Source: Scleromitrula shiraiana
Taxonomy: Eukaryota > Ascomycota > Leotiomycetes > Helotiales > Sclerotiniaceae
Length of the DNA: 64,000 nt
Assembly: GCA_028455995.1 (NCBI GenBank)
Contig: JABELC010000003.1
Location: forward strand, 434,001-498,000
Reading direction: 5' to 3'
The notes beneath the pieces are model-generated. The model did not search any database, had not been told where the DNA came from, and saw only the letters and a list, made by a program, of their open reading frames with translations. Positions within the stretch are counted from its first letter, which is position 1, and each line of letters starts with the position of its first letter. A program made the translations under genes and the position numbers. This document shows, in pieces, positions 46,655-58,329 of the stretch.

Positions 46655-49575
46655 TCAATCCGGATGAGCCATCCCGAAAACCCTTTCTGCGGTTTTAATA
46701 TCCTGCCACTGCACTGTAGGATCTGTGCAAACAGACCATCTTTCATGTCGGTGGATTGTCAATGCTTTAAGTGTATCACAATATCTCTGGATCTCCCTTC
46801 CATTCCACCCTCGTTCCTTCGCAGATCTCAAGATAACCTCCTTCTGTTCATCGGGAACAAAGATCCCGCTGTACACTAAATTATTGAGGTTTGTTTGCCA
46901 AACACGTCGGGAGAAATTCGACCAGTTCCAAGACTCATAGGCTAAGCTTATATCCATCCTTCTTCCAACCGCCTCATTTAAATTTCCTGGATCCCGTTCA
47001 GTTAGAACAACAATCCCTTGAAACAGATCTAGTTCTTTCAAAAACATATTTGAAGCATCAAAGAGACTGTCGTGATTGATCTTCTGAGGAAATCTAGTTG
47101 AAGCATCGGGAATCAAAACTATCGCGTTCCATTTCGTGGCCCGTCGGAGGTGATCAGCCATGTCTATCGCCATGGAGCCAACATCCCCAGGTTTAATTGT
47201 GTATACTGGACGATTAAAGTGCCTAGATAGTGCTAATACTGTGGATGATTTGCCGGTGCTCGTGGGTCCATGCAGAAGAATTGCGAGTGCTAGAAGAATC
47301 TTCGTTAGATTTTCCCCAAATTACTACTACAAGCGACTAGAAGACAAAACTTACCGGGATCTGCAAATTCGGAACTTGGAGACTTGATGCTTGTATGGTT
47401 TCCCATCAATGCCTTCAGCAATAGTTCATGACCATCTGGGAGGGCCAAATCAAGAAACCCTGGCACAAGCCTGTTGCCCCCAGGCTGCACTTCATCTACC
47501 AACAACGTCATATAGACTTTCGTCTCCATGACAAACGCTTCTACAGTAGGAGGAAGTAGCATAAGATGTCCGTCCGTAATCTCATCGTCGATGTCAAGAT
47601 TATGCAAAAGATGTAAATCATCTTTATATTGAGCGGCACGATAATCATCAACTTTATGGTCCGTTACTACGTCAGAGCAGCGACATTCTGCTCGGTAATG
47701 GTAGTCGTTGTACATAATATAATCGTTATTTGATGGTCCAAAATGCGTACATCCGTCTGCTGTTTCTCGAAGGTCGGGCTCGATTGAATCGAATTCCCCG
47801 AGAGGTTTGATATCATTATTATATATGGAGCTCTCGATTATGACATCACTTTTGATCTGTGAGTTTTATCAATGGATGCTCTAGCATTTGGGGTAAATAC
47901 CAGGAAAGAAACTTACGTGCTGATATCTACCGAAGTCCAAAGGTGGACGAATCATTCTTCGCCGATTGCTATTGTCGTTGGTCGATCTAAAAATCTCTTC
48001 TCCAGTCGGCCCATTGTAATATCCATGCATGCCCTCCTTCAAACCTCTCAACTTCCTTCCCCTTTTCACCAATCTTTGAATCGCTTTCTCCCTTTCCTCC
48101 AAAGGCAGCATCTTAACCAGAGTTATCGACGTCTTCTCCAACATCACTTTCCCATCCTTCTCAAAGAATATTTGATCAATAGGTCGTTTCCCTACATACT
48201 CCAAAACTCGCAAGGTTTCATGAACTGGACCCAACATCTTAGAATCATAATCCATGTAAAAGCAATTGATGTTGAAAGAAGTAACCACTGGTTTCTTTTC
48301 GAAGCGTACAGGTTTCGAAAGACGTTGTCGCCCGCCTGATGTATGAAAAATGCGGTATGAGCGCCCAAACGGAGATGTGGTGATTAAGTCGCCAGGATTG
48401 AACAAGTGCCAGAGATCGGAAAATGCAATTTCTTTGAGAGTACCTTCGCTGATTTGCTTGCGTAGATCAAATACAGGTTTGAGGTCAGTATCTATGAAGT
48501 TGGTGAGGATTTTAAGATGGTCGATTCGAGTATCCAGGCACTCAAGCGGTTTTTCGTGGGAATTGAGTGACAATTTACATATCTCGCATAGAGCCGAGTC
48601 CAAAGGAGGTTTTACTTCATCATCGTTTAGGCCCAAGCTGATCTTTGTCGTGTTTGTCGCCTCCTCCTTTGTATTTCTGTCCCTCTCCTCCATCATCTCC
48701 CCCAAAATGTCCAGTCTTTCCCTAATCTTCCCATCGTACTCTACCAGCACCTTCCAAGGAGCCAAAATAACTCTCCTATCCACATTGATTCCAACCTTCG
48801 AGATCATCTCAATCTCATGTCTCAACACCTCCGAGTTAACAGCTACTCTTAATAGGTTTCCTTCCTCATCAACAGCGACATCAAGCACATGTTCTCCCCT
48901 CAGGCTTTTCCCCTTTGATTTTTCATTGCGCCATTTCTCAATCGGTATCTTGTTGATCTCTGTCTTCAATTCAGAGCCTCGTTTCGCCCTATTAATCTCT
49001 ACAACTTCCGGAGGCGATCCAAAAGGGGCACCCGGACGATCTAGATAGGGCGGAATCATCCCTTTGCGAAAGGCGCGGGTTGCTGCCCAGAGGAAATCTT
49101 GTTCATACTCCGGCACCCATCGTTTGATTAGAATATAATTGGGGTCCTGTTGATCATTTAGCTGCCTGTAATTTTTCTAAATTTTTACACCAAACTCATA
49201 CTTACTATACTATCAATCATGAACTCAATATGGTAAATATTCAGTACCTCGGTCGCCAGATGCTTGGCATGCATTCGTGTGTATGTTGGACGTGGCACGA
49301 TATCTTCTCTTACAACAATTCTTTCTTTGAAATCGCTGTATATCAGTATCAGTAGATGATAAAAACAATATCCAAGAATAGTAAGCTAACCCCTCATCAA
49401 CAACAACATCATCATTCTTCTGATCTCCACCCTGAACCCTAATTTCAATTCCGTTTTCATCTCCCTCAGCCTCAGCCTCCTCCCTAATATCCTCCAAAGC
49501 ATGTCCTACGTGCTCGAATTCGTCCTGATCCGAACCTGAACTCGAATTTACGATAGTCTCAAGATTTTCGCTCAT
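46655..49575 (-). CDS. AAA-family ATPase-like protein with DUF7025-type region, degraded Walker B
   Basis: Five exons, 49575-49391, 49335-49206, 49161-47917, 47856-47355 and 47289-46655, all frame-consistent, 898 residues. An acidic N terminus (EEAEAEGDENG) leads to a region with YTRMHAKHLATEVLNIYHIEF. The central part contains SDLWHLFNPGDLI, then FEKKPVVTSFNINCFYMDYD, the pattern of the DUF7025 region found in fungal AAA proteins. The C-terminal AAA module has an intact Walker A (HGPTSTGKSS). Where family members have LLDEAD it has VLIPDAS, so the Walker B Asp and catalytic Glu are not conserved. The sensor-1 Asn is also replaced (LTERDPGN). It may bind but not hydrolyse ATP. Family function is not well established. 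The final residues (RVFGMAHPD) look intact. Confidence 0.75.
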
Positions 49576-50020
49576 TTTCAACAACTACAATGACCTTACA
49601 CGGAAAGGAAAGGAAAAGAAAAAGAAAGATTAAAAGAAAAGAAGCGTCTCATGTCCAAGGCATATATCAACACTCTAGGCAACAATTAATTCACCTCCAA
49701 TCCCGCTGTGCTCAGCTGGAAACGCCACCAAAGATTGTAGCCATACGAGTTCCCAAAATCTTGTAGGTGGGTTTTTGGGGCTGCAGGAAAATAATCTTGG
49801 CAGCAGGCTGACACTGGACAGCCTTCCTGTGCATGTTTGTATGGCCAAAGAGATAATCACGATACACGAAGCAATTAAATTTCGCACTGGCAGTAAAATG
49901 GTCTTTCATAAGTCATACGTACGTAAAAGTGAAGATATACTAGAAAAAACTTATAGACCTAAAATCCCCACCAACGCCACATTATACAGATCGATTGATC
50001 ATGCCCAAAGATGCATTAAT

Positions 50021-53000
50021 TCATTTCTTCTTTCCTTTGACTGACTCCTCCAACCTTTTAATGCCTTTCATTAACCCAAAACCTTTCTCAGAATTAGCCT
50101 CTAGCCAATTTTCCATTTCTTCCCTCATAACCTTCATCCCTCGTACAACTGGCATCTTTCCTCCTTCCTCCCCATCAACATAGCCTCCTGGATTGAGTAG
50201 TAGATCAAACACCCCACTCCAGATCTCAGTTTGCCAATATCTCTTCAACCCCTCTTTAATCCTCCATTTTCTTAACCCTCCGCCCCCAATACCGCCCAGT
50301 CCTTCGCCGCCGCGCTCAGCAACGGTGTCAATATACTTGCCAAATAACATACTGTGAATGATCCCAGCAAGGCCATGATAATCAATTTGATAAGTCCATG
50401 GCCGTAACTCTCTCATCTCTGCACAATCCTGAGGACCTGTTTTCCAGTCTGCGATAAATTGGACGTCAGGTTGAAAAACCTTCATGTCAATACCGCGACC
50501 AAAATCTATTAATGAAATCCCTTTTCGATTCCAGCAGCCGCTACCGTCTTTATGATATTTAGAAGACCAGGTCTGAGAATCATCAATGCAATCGAATCGT
50601 ACTAAACAGTTGTCCGCTTTTAAATCCCCATGTAATATCCCTTTGGAATGCAATGCTTCAATTGTGCGAAATAGTTCGATGGTGAAAAACATGACGAGAA
50701 CTTCGTCCATGACACCACCAGGGGATTTAGCATCAGCGCGAGAGATATTGATAATATCCAAAAGTGTTCCTTGATCTCGATATTCTTCAATGAGATAACA
50801 TTCATCTTTGTATAAATGCATTTCATATACGTCGAGGATACTTTCCGCTGGACGAGATACTCCTAATCGACGTTTTGCTTGCCGCATGATATAAAATTCC
50901 CAAGCCGTTGGTGGATCCTCCATCTTCAACGCCTCTAACGGTTTCCGATTGAAATGATCAAAGGCCCCTTTGCCCATAACTGCGGGTGCCTCATTCTCAT
51001 CTTGCTCATTGACTGTACTTTCAAGTAGGTAGACAGGCGCAAATGCTCCTGCACCCAATTCCTTCTTCAGAGAATAATGTCTATCGGTGCCTGGAAATTC
51101 TAATAAAGGAGGCATGGAGATGTTTGTGCTTGTTTTCTCGTTCGCATTTTTGCTGACCTTGGAAACTGCTTTGGCATATTTCTTTAACTCTGCAGCTAAG
51201 CCTCTAACCTCATCATGTTGGAAGAAACCTTCATAATTGCTTAGAGGGGGCTGTAAGTTCTCAAATATCAGTTTGCGAATATCCTCATCCACAGGATTGC
51301 ATTGAGAATCCTTAAAAATAGGTCCTTTGGGCGCAATATCTTTCAATGGTGCGGCAGCCGATTTTTTTCTTCCCAGTTTTGGCTGTGGAATTCTGTCGGT
51401 TGGTCGGGATTCATTAACGATTTCCTTTAAAGGGCTACTTCCCAAATCATCTTGGAAGACCTCTATTTTTGAGCCACTGCCTTTGCTTGGACTGTTAGAT
51501 TGGAAATATCCTTTCTGCTCTCGGACAGTTGGAAGGCCAAGCGACGACTCCGTCCTTTCAACAATCGGTGTCATAAACGGTAATCGATTCTGAGAGGCCT
51601 GACAAGGGTCTCTGTAAGGATGTGTAGGTGGATCATAGTCTTCGGGGGGGATGGGAACAAAACTTGTCCTTGTCGAGGAAGCACCTTCTGGAGAGATTGG
51701 GGTGACAACTTCGTCGTTTTGTTGCAAATCATAAGGTACCTCAACCTTGATGGCCTCAAACTCCTCGTCCTCGTCATCTTCAGTAAATGCAGAAGCTCTT
51801 GTTGCATCTTCATCGTCTACATCAGGGACGTGCTTTCTAGTCGTAAAGTCCGACCACTCACTTACGCTCTTGACGTCAGATGTCTCGTCATCGTCATACC
51901 CTGCCTCGCTAGTACCTCCAAGTCGCCCGGTTCCCGTGCTTTCCCCGCCGCTTGTGTAATCACCATCTGTCATGTCACCATCGTCGTCATCACTCTCTTC
52001 TTCTTCCTCGTCTTCTTCCTCTTCCTCCTCCTCATCATCACCTGTGTGGAGTGGTTGGTTGAAAATATCGTAGATCTCATCTGTCGCAGATTTGGTATGA
52101 AGAGTCATTGTAGCTTCTCTTGGTTTTCGTTTCTTCATTTTGGGGCCCGAGGGAGATGAGAGCTTTGCCTTGACTACAAAAATTGAATTAGACTTCGATG
52201 TCAACTCGTGAAAATATAAAAACTTACTTATCTGTGTCGCATTAACTTCTTTCATTTTCATCCTTCTATGCCTTCCTTCTTTGCTATGTTCTTTCTTCAC
52301 TCCGTTTTCATCAAGTATCACTGGATCACGAGCAATGACAAGCTTCTCGGGAAGGTCCTGGGTGATAGTCTCAACGCCCATGTTAGACTCTTCTACTTGT
52401 TCATTGGTCTCACAGTCTGGCTGTGGTATTTGTGGTAATTCTGGTTCCCAGCTTCTATTCAGCCATCCGCTGTGGGCAGCGCGTAGTTCCTCAAAACTCA
52501 ATTCTGTGCCAATTTGGTCTGGACTTGGATAGACAGCCTCAAGATTAACAAAGATACGTTCACTTCTCCCGTTCTTGGGATTGATTGTCACTTGCTGTAA
52601 TTCTGGAACTGTGATCTGAGGTAAAGGTAAAGGTAAAGGTGTAGACTGAAATAAACAATGCCATATCGGCAAATATTAGTCCTATTATCATCAACATATG
52701 TATAATATGGGCAACAAATGAGACAGAAACATACCTCATCCTTAAACACCGGTATCTTAGTGCTGCTCTTCTTTCCTCCTGCCTTCAGAGTCTCTCCAAC
52801 CCATGGCTTTGGCTCCATTCTATTTTCCTTCTTCCTATCTGCAAGAGATCCTATACTTTGCCAGCCAGCACCTGGTGATGTCGAGACAGCTGGCGCAGCG
52901 CTCCCATCATCAGAGAAAATCTTCAGCTTCTGTTTTCCACTCTTTGTGGTCGTTCCACCAACACCTGCGGGAGCTCTTGGCGCTTGAGGATCGCGAGGAG

Positions 53001-53715
53001 GTGCAGCGGTGGCATAAGGATCGATCTTCGCTGCCAGTGCTGGTCGCACGGTAGGTAATGCGGGGGATGAAGGCTCGTTGTTGTTTTCCGGTCTCGCTGC
53101 GAACCTTTCTTGGAATTCATTGAACTTTCGTAATAGTCGTGGTGCAGGTCTGGCTTCTTTATCAATTCCTAGTTTGTAGACTTCCTCGGCTTGTACCCAT
53201 CTGTCAGCACCTTCCAGCCATGCTGCAAATTCTTCGTAAAATAATGCCAGTCCTTCACCAATGCCATGACGGGCTAAGAAAGCGAATGTTTCGCGAGGGG
53301 TATCTGAGAAAAATCTAATGTATGAGAGCCACAGCTTTAGATATCTCGGATCGTTCTTATATTGTGGTGAATTGAGAAAAGCCTTGGTTGCACGCTCGAG
53401 GAGAGGGGCTAGTTGTGATGCGGGTGTTGCTTGTGCGGAAGGGTATGCGTCAAAAGTCCATTTGATATATCGATCATAGATATCTAATGGGTCATCGGAT
53501 TCCGCTATGGTCATTAATTCAGTCTCGTATTCTTCTCTAATTGCATCGTTAAGGCCTTTCGTATCTGCTGGTGTAGGGGTTGAGAGAGATTGTATAGAAG
53601 ATGGTGAGAATAATTTTGCAAGATTGCGCGCAGATCGACCTTGCGGTAATGATTGTATATTCTCTTTCTGGTTCTCGATGATGTCGAAATTAATTAAATC
53701 TTCGGAGGCGGACAT
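50021..53715 (-). CDS. BUB1: Spindle checkpoint kinase BUB1 (MadBub type, with KEN box)
   Basis: Exons 53715-52735, 52645-52228 and 52173-50021 give 1183 residues. The N-terminal KEN box (NQKENIQ, residues 17-19) precedes the helical Mad3/Bub1 TPR region at about 60-195 (DIYDRYIKWTFDAYP, YLKLWLSYIRFF, FYEEFAAWLEGADRW). A Bub3-binding (GLEBS-like) candidate, SFEELRAAHSGWLNRSW, follows. A long acidic, disordered middle comes next. The kinase domain runs from about residue 830 to the end: LGAGAFAPVYLLE, ALKMEDP (ATP lysine), HGDLKADN catalytic loop and LIDFGRGID (DFG). The kinase phosphorylates kinetochore histone H2A and supports checkpoint assembly; KEN boxes are typical of Mad3/BubR1. Intron 2 is only 54 bp, divisible by three and without stops, so retention would keep the frame. 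Confidence 0.9.
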
Positions 53716-54358
53716 TTTGTGATGTTGTCGATAGTTTGTGTCGAATTGTATTGTTGTGTATTGAATGATGTCTTACAAAATATTTATGAATTATACCCAT
53801 GTTACCACAGCAACCATGCATAAAAATCATTACACTAGCGAAAGGCTCTGAATCACAACCAAACGAAGCACACGGTCGGGGCAACTTCATCTGTCTACAT
53901 ACCTAGACAACTAACAAAATCGTTATCATTCAATTTATCACAGTTGATATCATTGAAGCAAAAATAATCGAGTCCTTGAGAGTTCGAGACTGATTAGCGA
54001 AGGTAGTAGTATTACCTCCCAATGCCAATGTTGGTAGCAATAACCAATTTCATTTGCCACTTATTCAAGTTATCCTGATCTCATCCATGAATACTCATGA
54101 TATATTCATGATATCTTATGAATGTTGTTATCATAACCGTTTACTGGGGCAAACAAATTGAAATGATATTACTTGAATATTTACATATTCATATCACCTC
54201 AATAAACTACTTGCCTCACCCGCGTCTCCCGCGCCACATGACTTAAGTCTCTTCTTCCTTTATCTCTGTTTCTTGTCATCCGCTTTCTGCTGCTCTTTCT
54301 TTTCCTTTTCAATTGGATCCTGCTGCTTCTTCTGCTTCTTTTCCTTTTCTTTTCTAAC

Positions 54359-54584
54359 TCACTCCCTCTCTCTATAGGCGTCTTCTGTCTCCCATGCCTT
54401 TTTTGCCGCCCAATGCTTGTGTATGACCTCGACACATTCTTCCTTGATGTCAAACTATTGTTTAACACTTATCAGTTTTGTGGCTGGAAAAAATTGGAAA
54501 TCCTGAAGTGGGCTGCGATCTTACATCCTTAAGCTCTGGTCTCTTTCCTGGATAAATATCCTTTGAAGCAGCAACATGAGGCAT
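54359..54584 (-). CDS. Small charged hypothetical protein (51 residues) ending at an apparently premature TGA
   Basis: Exons 54584-54525 and 54454-54359 with a 70-bp phase-0 intron (GTAAGA donor, AATAG acceptor). The start MPHVAASKDIYPGKRPELKD is followed by EECVEVIHKHWAAKKAWETE and then TGA at 54361-54359. Directly after it, the same frame stays open for 33 more codons of Lys/Glu/Gln-rich coiled-coil-like sequence (KEKEKKQKKQQ) until TAA at 54259-54257. The abrupt stop in the middle of a charged helix suggests a nonsense change or readthrough. No family is recognised and there is no signal peptide. Confidence 0.5.
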
Positions 54585-55358
54585 GGTGTTAGATAAGTGG
54601 TCCGATCGGTAAATATTGTTCGTTCTGCAGATATTTCAATTCTTTATCAGATTGTGATGGTAGTATACTGTGGTTGTTATAATGTAATTGATTCTTGTGT
54701 GTTGTGTAAATAATACTTGCGGTCCTCCCTCATACTTATATAAACTTTGCTCTATATTAGGCAGATATACGTATAAGAATATCAACAATTAGAACTTCAA
54801 TTCACGTATACGATATCCCAAATTGACCCCGCTATCTACTACGAATTTTCAAGGCCCAAAATAGTGACCTTCAATATCTAGGTAACACTTAACCTAGCTT
54901 CAGATCTAATCACATGTTGTTGACTGTCAAGTCAGGGAGAGGACTTGAAACTCGGAAATATTTTCTAGCTCGGGACTTATATTCAATTTCATAATATTAT
55001 GTAATTTCAAACAATATAATTGAAGTAAAAGAGTATGAGTTTGAGTATTGGTTTAGCAATCGGCTCATCCTTTGGTGGCGAGGGACGAAAATAACAAACA
55101 TCACCACAAAAATAAAGATAGAAAGTAAATACCAATTGTGAATGGAATTATATCCAAGTGTCTATCATGATTTTGAACTACAATTTCTATTGCCGTCTAT
55201 GATGCCAAACCAAACCAATCCGCAACTCCAATTCCAAGAATTATATCCCCAAATCCAAAACACCAGGGCTATGCAACAATTTGAAATTCTCTCCCAACCA
55301 ATTAATAATTCACCATATATCTGCCAAATATCCCACAATAACACCATACAATTAGAAT

Positions 55359-56294
55359 CTATGCCACAAAAGATCTTGCCTTAATGGCGGAGTACTTGTA
55401 GCCAGAACCCATGGTTGGAGTTGGCTTGGCACCTCCAGTACTCATTGCACCAGTTCCCATTGCACCAGTGCCGACTACCGTACTATTCCCACTCGCCTTT
55501 GCTGCTGCCAAAAAGGCATCAAATTTGCCGGCGGGGTTAATACCAAGGACCATTCCATCTTGACAATGACTCTTAGCGACAGTTTGAGCGCAATGGAACC
55601 ATACGGGCTTCGTAGTAGTGACTTTGAAATCTTTGAGAAACAAATTGTTGATGTTGTCTGGATTGAATTGATTGAATCCTGTGTCAAATCCTCCATTGTA
55701 GGCGCAAGGAGTTGCGAAATCGGATTGTGTGACTGTGTGGTTCTTGGCGAGGAAATTGAACCGGATGATGTCGCCTACATTGGCGTTCAGCTGGTTGGGT
55801 TCATACAGGTTTTTGTTGGCTGCGCCGACAATTACGGTGTGGGTTGCTGCTGCGCTGGCTCCAGTGCTGACTTGTGCTGAGGTAGAAGTCGCTGTGGAGG
55901 GTGGAGGTGGAATGGACTTTTGAGTTTTGCCTGTACTATCGATGGTGATGTTGATTTCAATTTGGATGACTTCAATGACGTTTGTATTGTGGTAGACGGT
56001 AATGTTACAAGGCTGCTTTCCTGTGCCGGTTGGGTAAACATATAGTGTTGATTTACTATCACCGTTATAGGTCCAGGATGAGACTTTATCGCCTGCAGTG
56101 ACAATCGAAGAGTAAACTGGGGGAGCTGCTCCAGCTGGAGCTGTAGTCATGGGAGTATGTCCAGCTGTGACGGTGATTGTACTAGTGATTACTGGTCCAC
56201 CATTGCAAACTACTGGTACAGTTGTGGTGTAGAGCTGGGTTGCAGGAGCGAGAGCAAAAACCGCCGAAAGACTTGAAATGTTTGAAATCTTCAT
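55359..56294 (-). CDS. Secreted cupredoxin-like extracellular protein
   Basis: Single exon, 311 residues from the ATG at 56294. Signal peptide MKISNISSLSAVFALAPA. The first half is Thr/Ser/Pro-rich with GGPVITSTITVTAGHTP and a long PPPPSTATSTSAQ linker. The second half is a cupredoxin fold: VGDIIRFNFLAKNHTVTQ, then PCAYNGGFDTGF, VWFHCAQ and SHCQDGM. His in KNHTV, Cys in WFHC and a following His/Met are the expected type-1 copper ligands, so copper binding is plausible. The C-terminal tail is Gly/Thr-rich (TGAMGTGAMSTGG) but ends without the hydrophobic segment needed for a classic GPI anchor. Such serine-rich cupredoxins are common fungal cell-surface proteins. Confidence 0.82.
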   Translation of the reverse strand: MKISNISSLSAVFALAPATQLYTTTVPVVCNGGPVITSTITVTAGHTPMTTAPAGAAPPVYSSIVTAGDKVSSWTYNGDSKSTLYVYPTGTGKQPCNITVYHNTNVIEVIQIEINITIDSTGKTQKSIPPPPSTATSTSAQVSTGASAAATHTVIVGAANKNLYEPNQLNANVGDIIRFNFLAKNHTVTQSDFATPCAYNGGFDTGFNQFNPDNINNLFLKDFKVTTTKPVWFHCAQTVAKSHCQDGMVLGINPAGKFDAFLAAAKASGNSTVVGTGAMGTGAMSTGGAKPTPTMGSGYKYSAIKARSFVA

Positions 56295-58041
56295 GATGAA
56301 ATAAGAAGTCGATTTGATGGTTTCAGGAAAATGGAATATGCAAGTTTTATGAAAGTAAGAAGATCTAAGAACCGAATCGTAAGGAGATTGGATGATTAAG
56401 ATTTGATGATTCTCGTAAGGAAATAAAGAATTGAAATCTAGATGGATGGATAGGAAGTTGTTTGTAGATAGAAAATGTGATGAGGACTAGTTGTAGAAAC
56501 ACTATGAAAGCTCGAGATACTTATAATGTAGAAGCAGACGATGACTGCACTTTGCCATATGGCGCAGAGAACCGACGAACTGGTTCCATGATAGCCACGC
56601 GGTATTTTTGGAGTGCCATGCTATTAGAGTTGGTGAATAGAACCTATCACAGCCAGTAAATACCAACAATTACAATATCGGATCTTAGAACAGCCGTTAT
56701 ATCCAACATTGAGCCCAGTGAACTAACTCCCTATTTCGGACGATCGATGAACATCATGTCAGATCAGAAACGGAACTTTAATCGCGTTACAAATATAGAT
56801 TCGCTGCAGCTCAATCTACTCAGCCTCAAGATGGCGTCGTGATGGCGCTTGTTGCGCTTAGCTGTCAATAAATACGATAAACCTTCTTGATTGGAACAAT
56901 AAGCCGAACGGGATAAAAAGCTCCGAACTTCGAATTTTAGCAGGTGTCGTACCGAAATAGAACCCCGAGAAAATACGGCACAGTTAAGAATCTGTATATA
57001 GCAACACTTTTGGCAACTGAAATTGATATAGGCTGTTACAAGATGTAGTTTCTTGAGGAATAGTACAAAAGTGCTGAAGGCTTGGAGATTGAGACAATTC
57101 AAAATCAAAATGGTTAATTCCAGAACGACCAGTTTCCATATTGACGTAAAACACTATTCATGCCCAATTATCTCGTGTCTCTTCACTACTCGCTGACACT
57201 GTCTTGAAGATTCAGCTTATGACATGATTTGTTTCCAATTGAATCTCTAAAGAGTAGCTCGAACTACAAGACAGCTCGTAAAATCTCAAATGCTCCCCAG
57301 AACATTTGTGTTCCTCATAGCGTATTTTGTATTTGAACAATATACCCTGGTTTGATATCACACTGATGATGTATATTTAGTACATGGACCGAAGTCGTGC
57401 ATTTGTAATGATGCTAATATTAACAGTTGGTAAGATATGAAGAGCTTGCTTGCCAGGGAACAACAATAGACCGCGCTCTATACACTTGCTAATTGGCTTG
57501 ATAATGAACTCGATCTTAGACTTATTAAAAAATTGCAACTCTATACACGAGATATAAGATTCTTGCAAGATGTTTACATGCGTAGTATCAACTCTGTATG
57601 TTGGAAGTTTCGAGTCAGAGTCGGAGATCTTATGCACCCTCATTAGAGCTGGGGTAAGTGGTGGAATTTCCCTCCCTAGAAAAGGCAAAGAGACGCACCT
57701 TGTAAAGATATAATACTTTGGTGCTAGATCAAATGGCTTGTCACCTGTAAAGAGTTCAAATCATTATCTTAGGCCCAACGGTCTTCGTTTTTGAACTTTT
57801 TATCCTCACGATTTTTTGAGACATACGGGTATAATATTCCACCCAACAGCAGAATCATCGAAAGGAATATAATCCCAACTCTTACATCCATATTTGCAGA
57901 GTCATCCAACCTCCCATTAACTAGCACATCACTGGGCGGCCCTCACTCGTGCAGACACAATCTTCAAATCTAGCTTCGTCAGTAGCCCCAATAGCTCTTT
58001 CTCCAGATAAGACAAAGCTTCCCCGACTGTCAAAACTCGTT
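56295..58041. other. Intergenic region, no firmly supported gene
   Basis: Holds the cupredoxin promoter. The ORFs at 56764-57108 and 57377-57688 have isoleucine/serine-heavy, splice-free translations that look accidental. A possible acceptor near 57920 (TTAACTAG) would extend the ORF at 58042-58329 upstream, but no partner exon is evident. Confidence 0.4.
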
Positions 58042-58329
58042 ATGTTTCCATATCAATTTATCCGTCTCACTAAATACGAGGTTTACCAAGGTAGATACCC
58101 ACTGATATATCCTGTACCTGGGGATCGATCGTGGTCGCGGAATCCTGCACGAATACCAGATATATGTGAATACGAGGACAATAAGATGAAGCGCGTGGAA
58201 AAGATCCTTCGAGCTCGATATGGAGGAAAATGGCAGAGGATAAAAGAGGGGTTAGCTCATGGTGGTGGTGCGGTCGGAAAGAGAGGGTTTACTGTTGTGA
58301 ATCTTGCAGGTGTGAAAGTAGGAAAATAA
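58042..58329 (+). CDS. Hypothetical short basic protein (possible partial gene)
   Basis: Open from an ATG at 58042 for 95 residues. The same frame continues upstream to 57921 without an ATG. The translation is compact and protein-like (FPYQFIRLTKYEVYQGRYP, then RVEKILRARYGGKWQRIKEG). No recognised domain. It may be the terminal exon of a longer gene whose first exon I cannot place. Confidence 0.35.
   Translation: MFPYQFIRLTKYEVYQGRYPLIYPVPGDRSWSRNPARIPDICEYEDNKMKRVEKILRARYGGKWQRIKEGLAHGGGAVGKRGFTVVNLAGVKVGK

Noticed and set aside
55142..55384. 80-codon Gln/Pro-rich plus-strand ORF
   Set aside because: Overlaps the 3' end of the cupredoxin gene on the other strand and has biased composition; no other support.
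56764..57688. Minus-strand ORFs of about 100 codons
   Set aside because: Ile/Ser/Leu-heavy accidental frames in AT-rich DNA.
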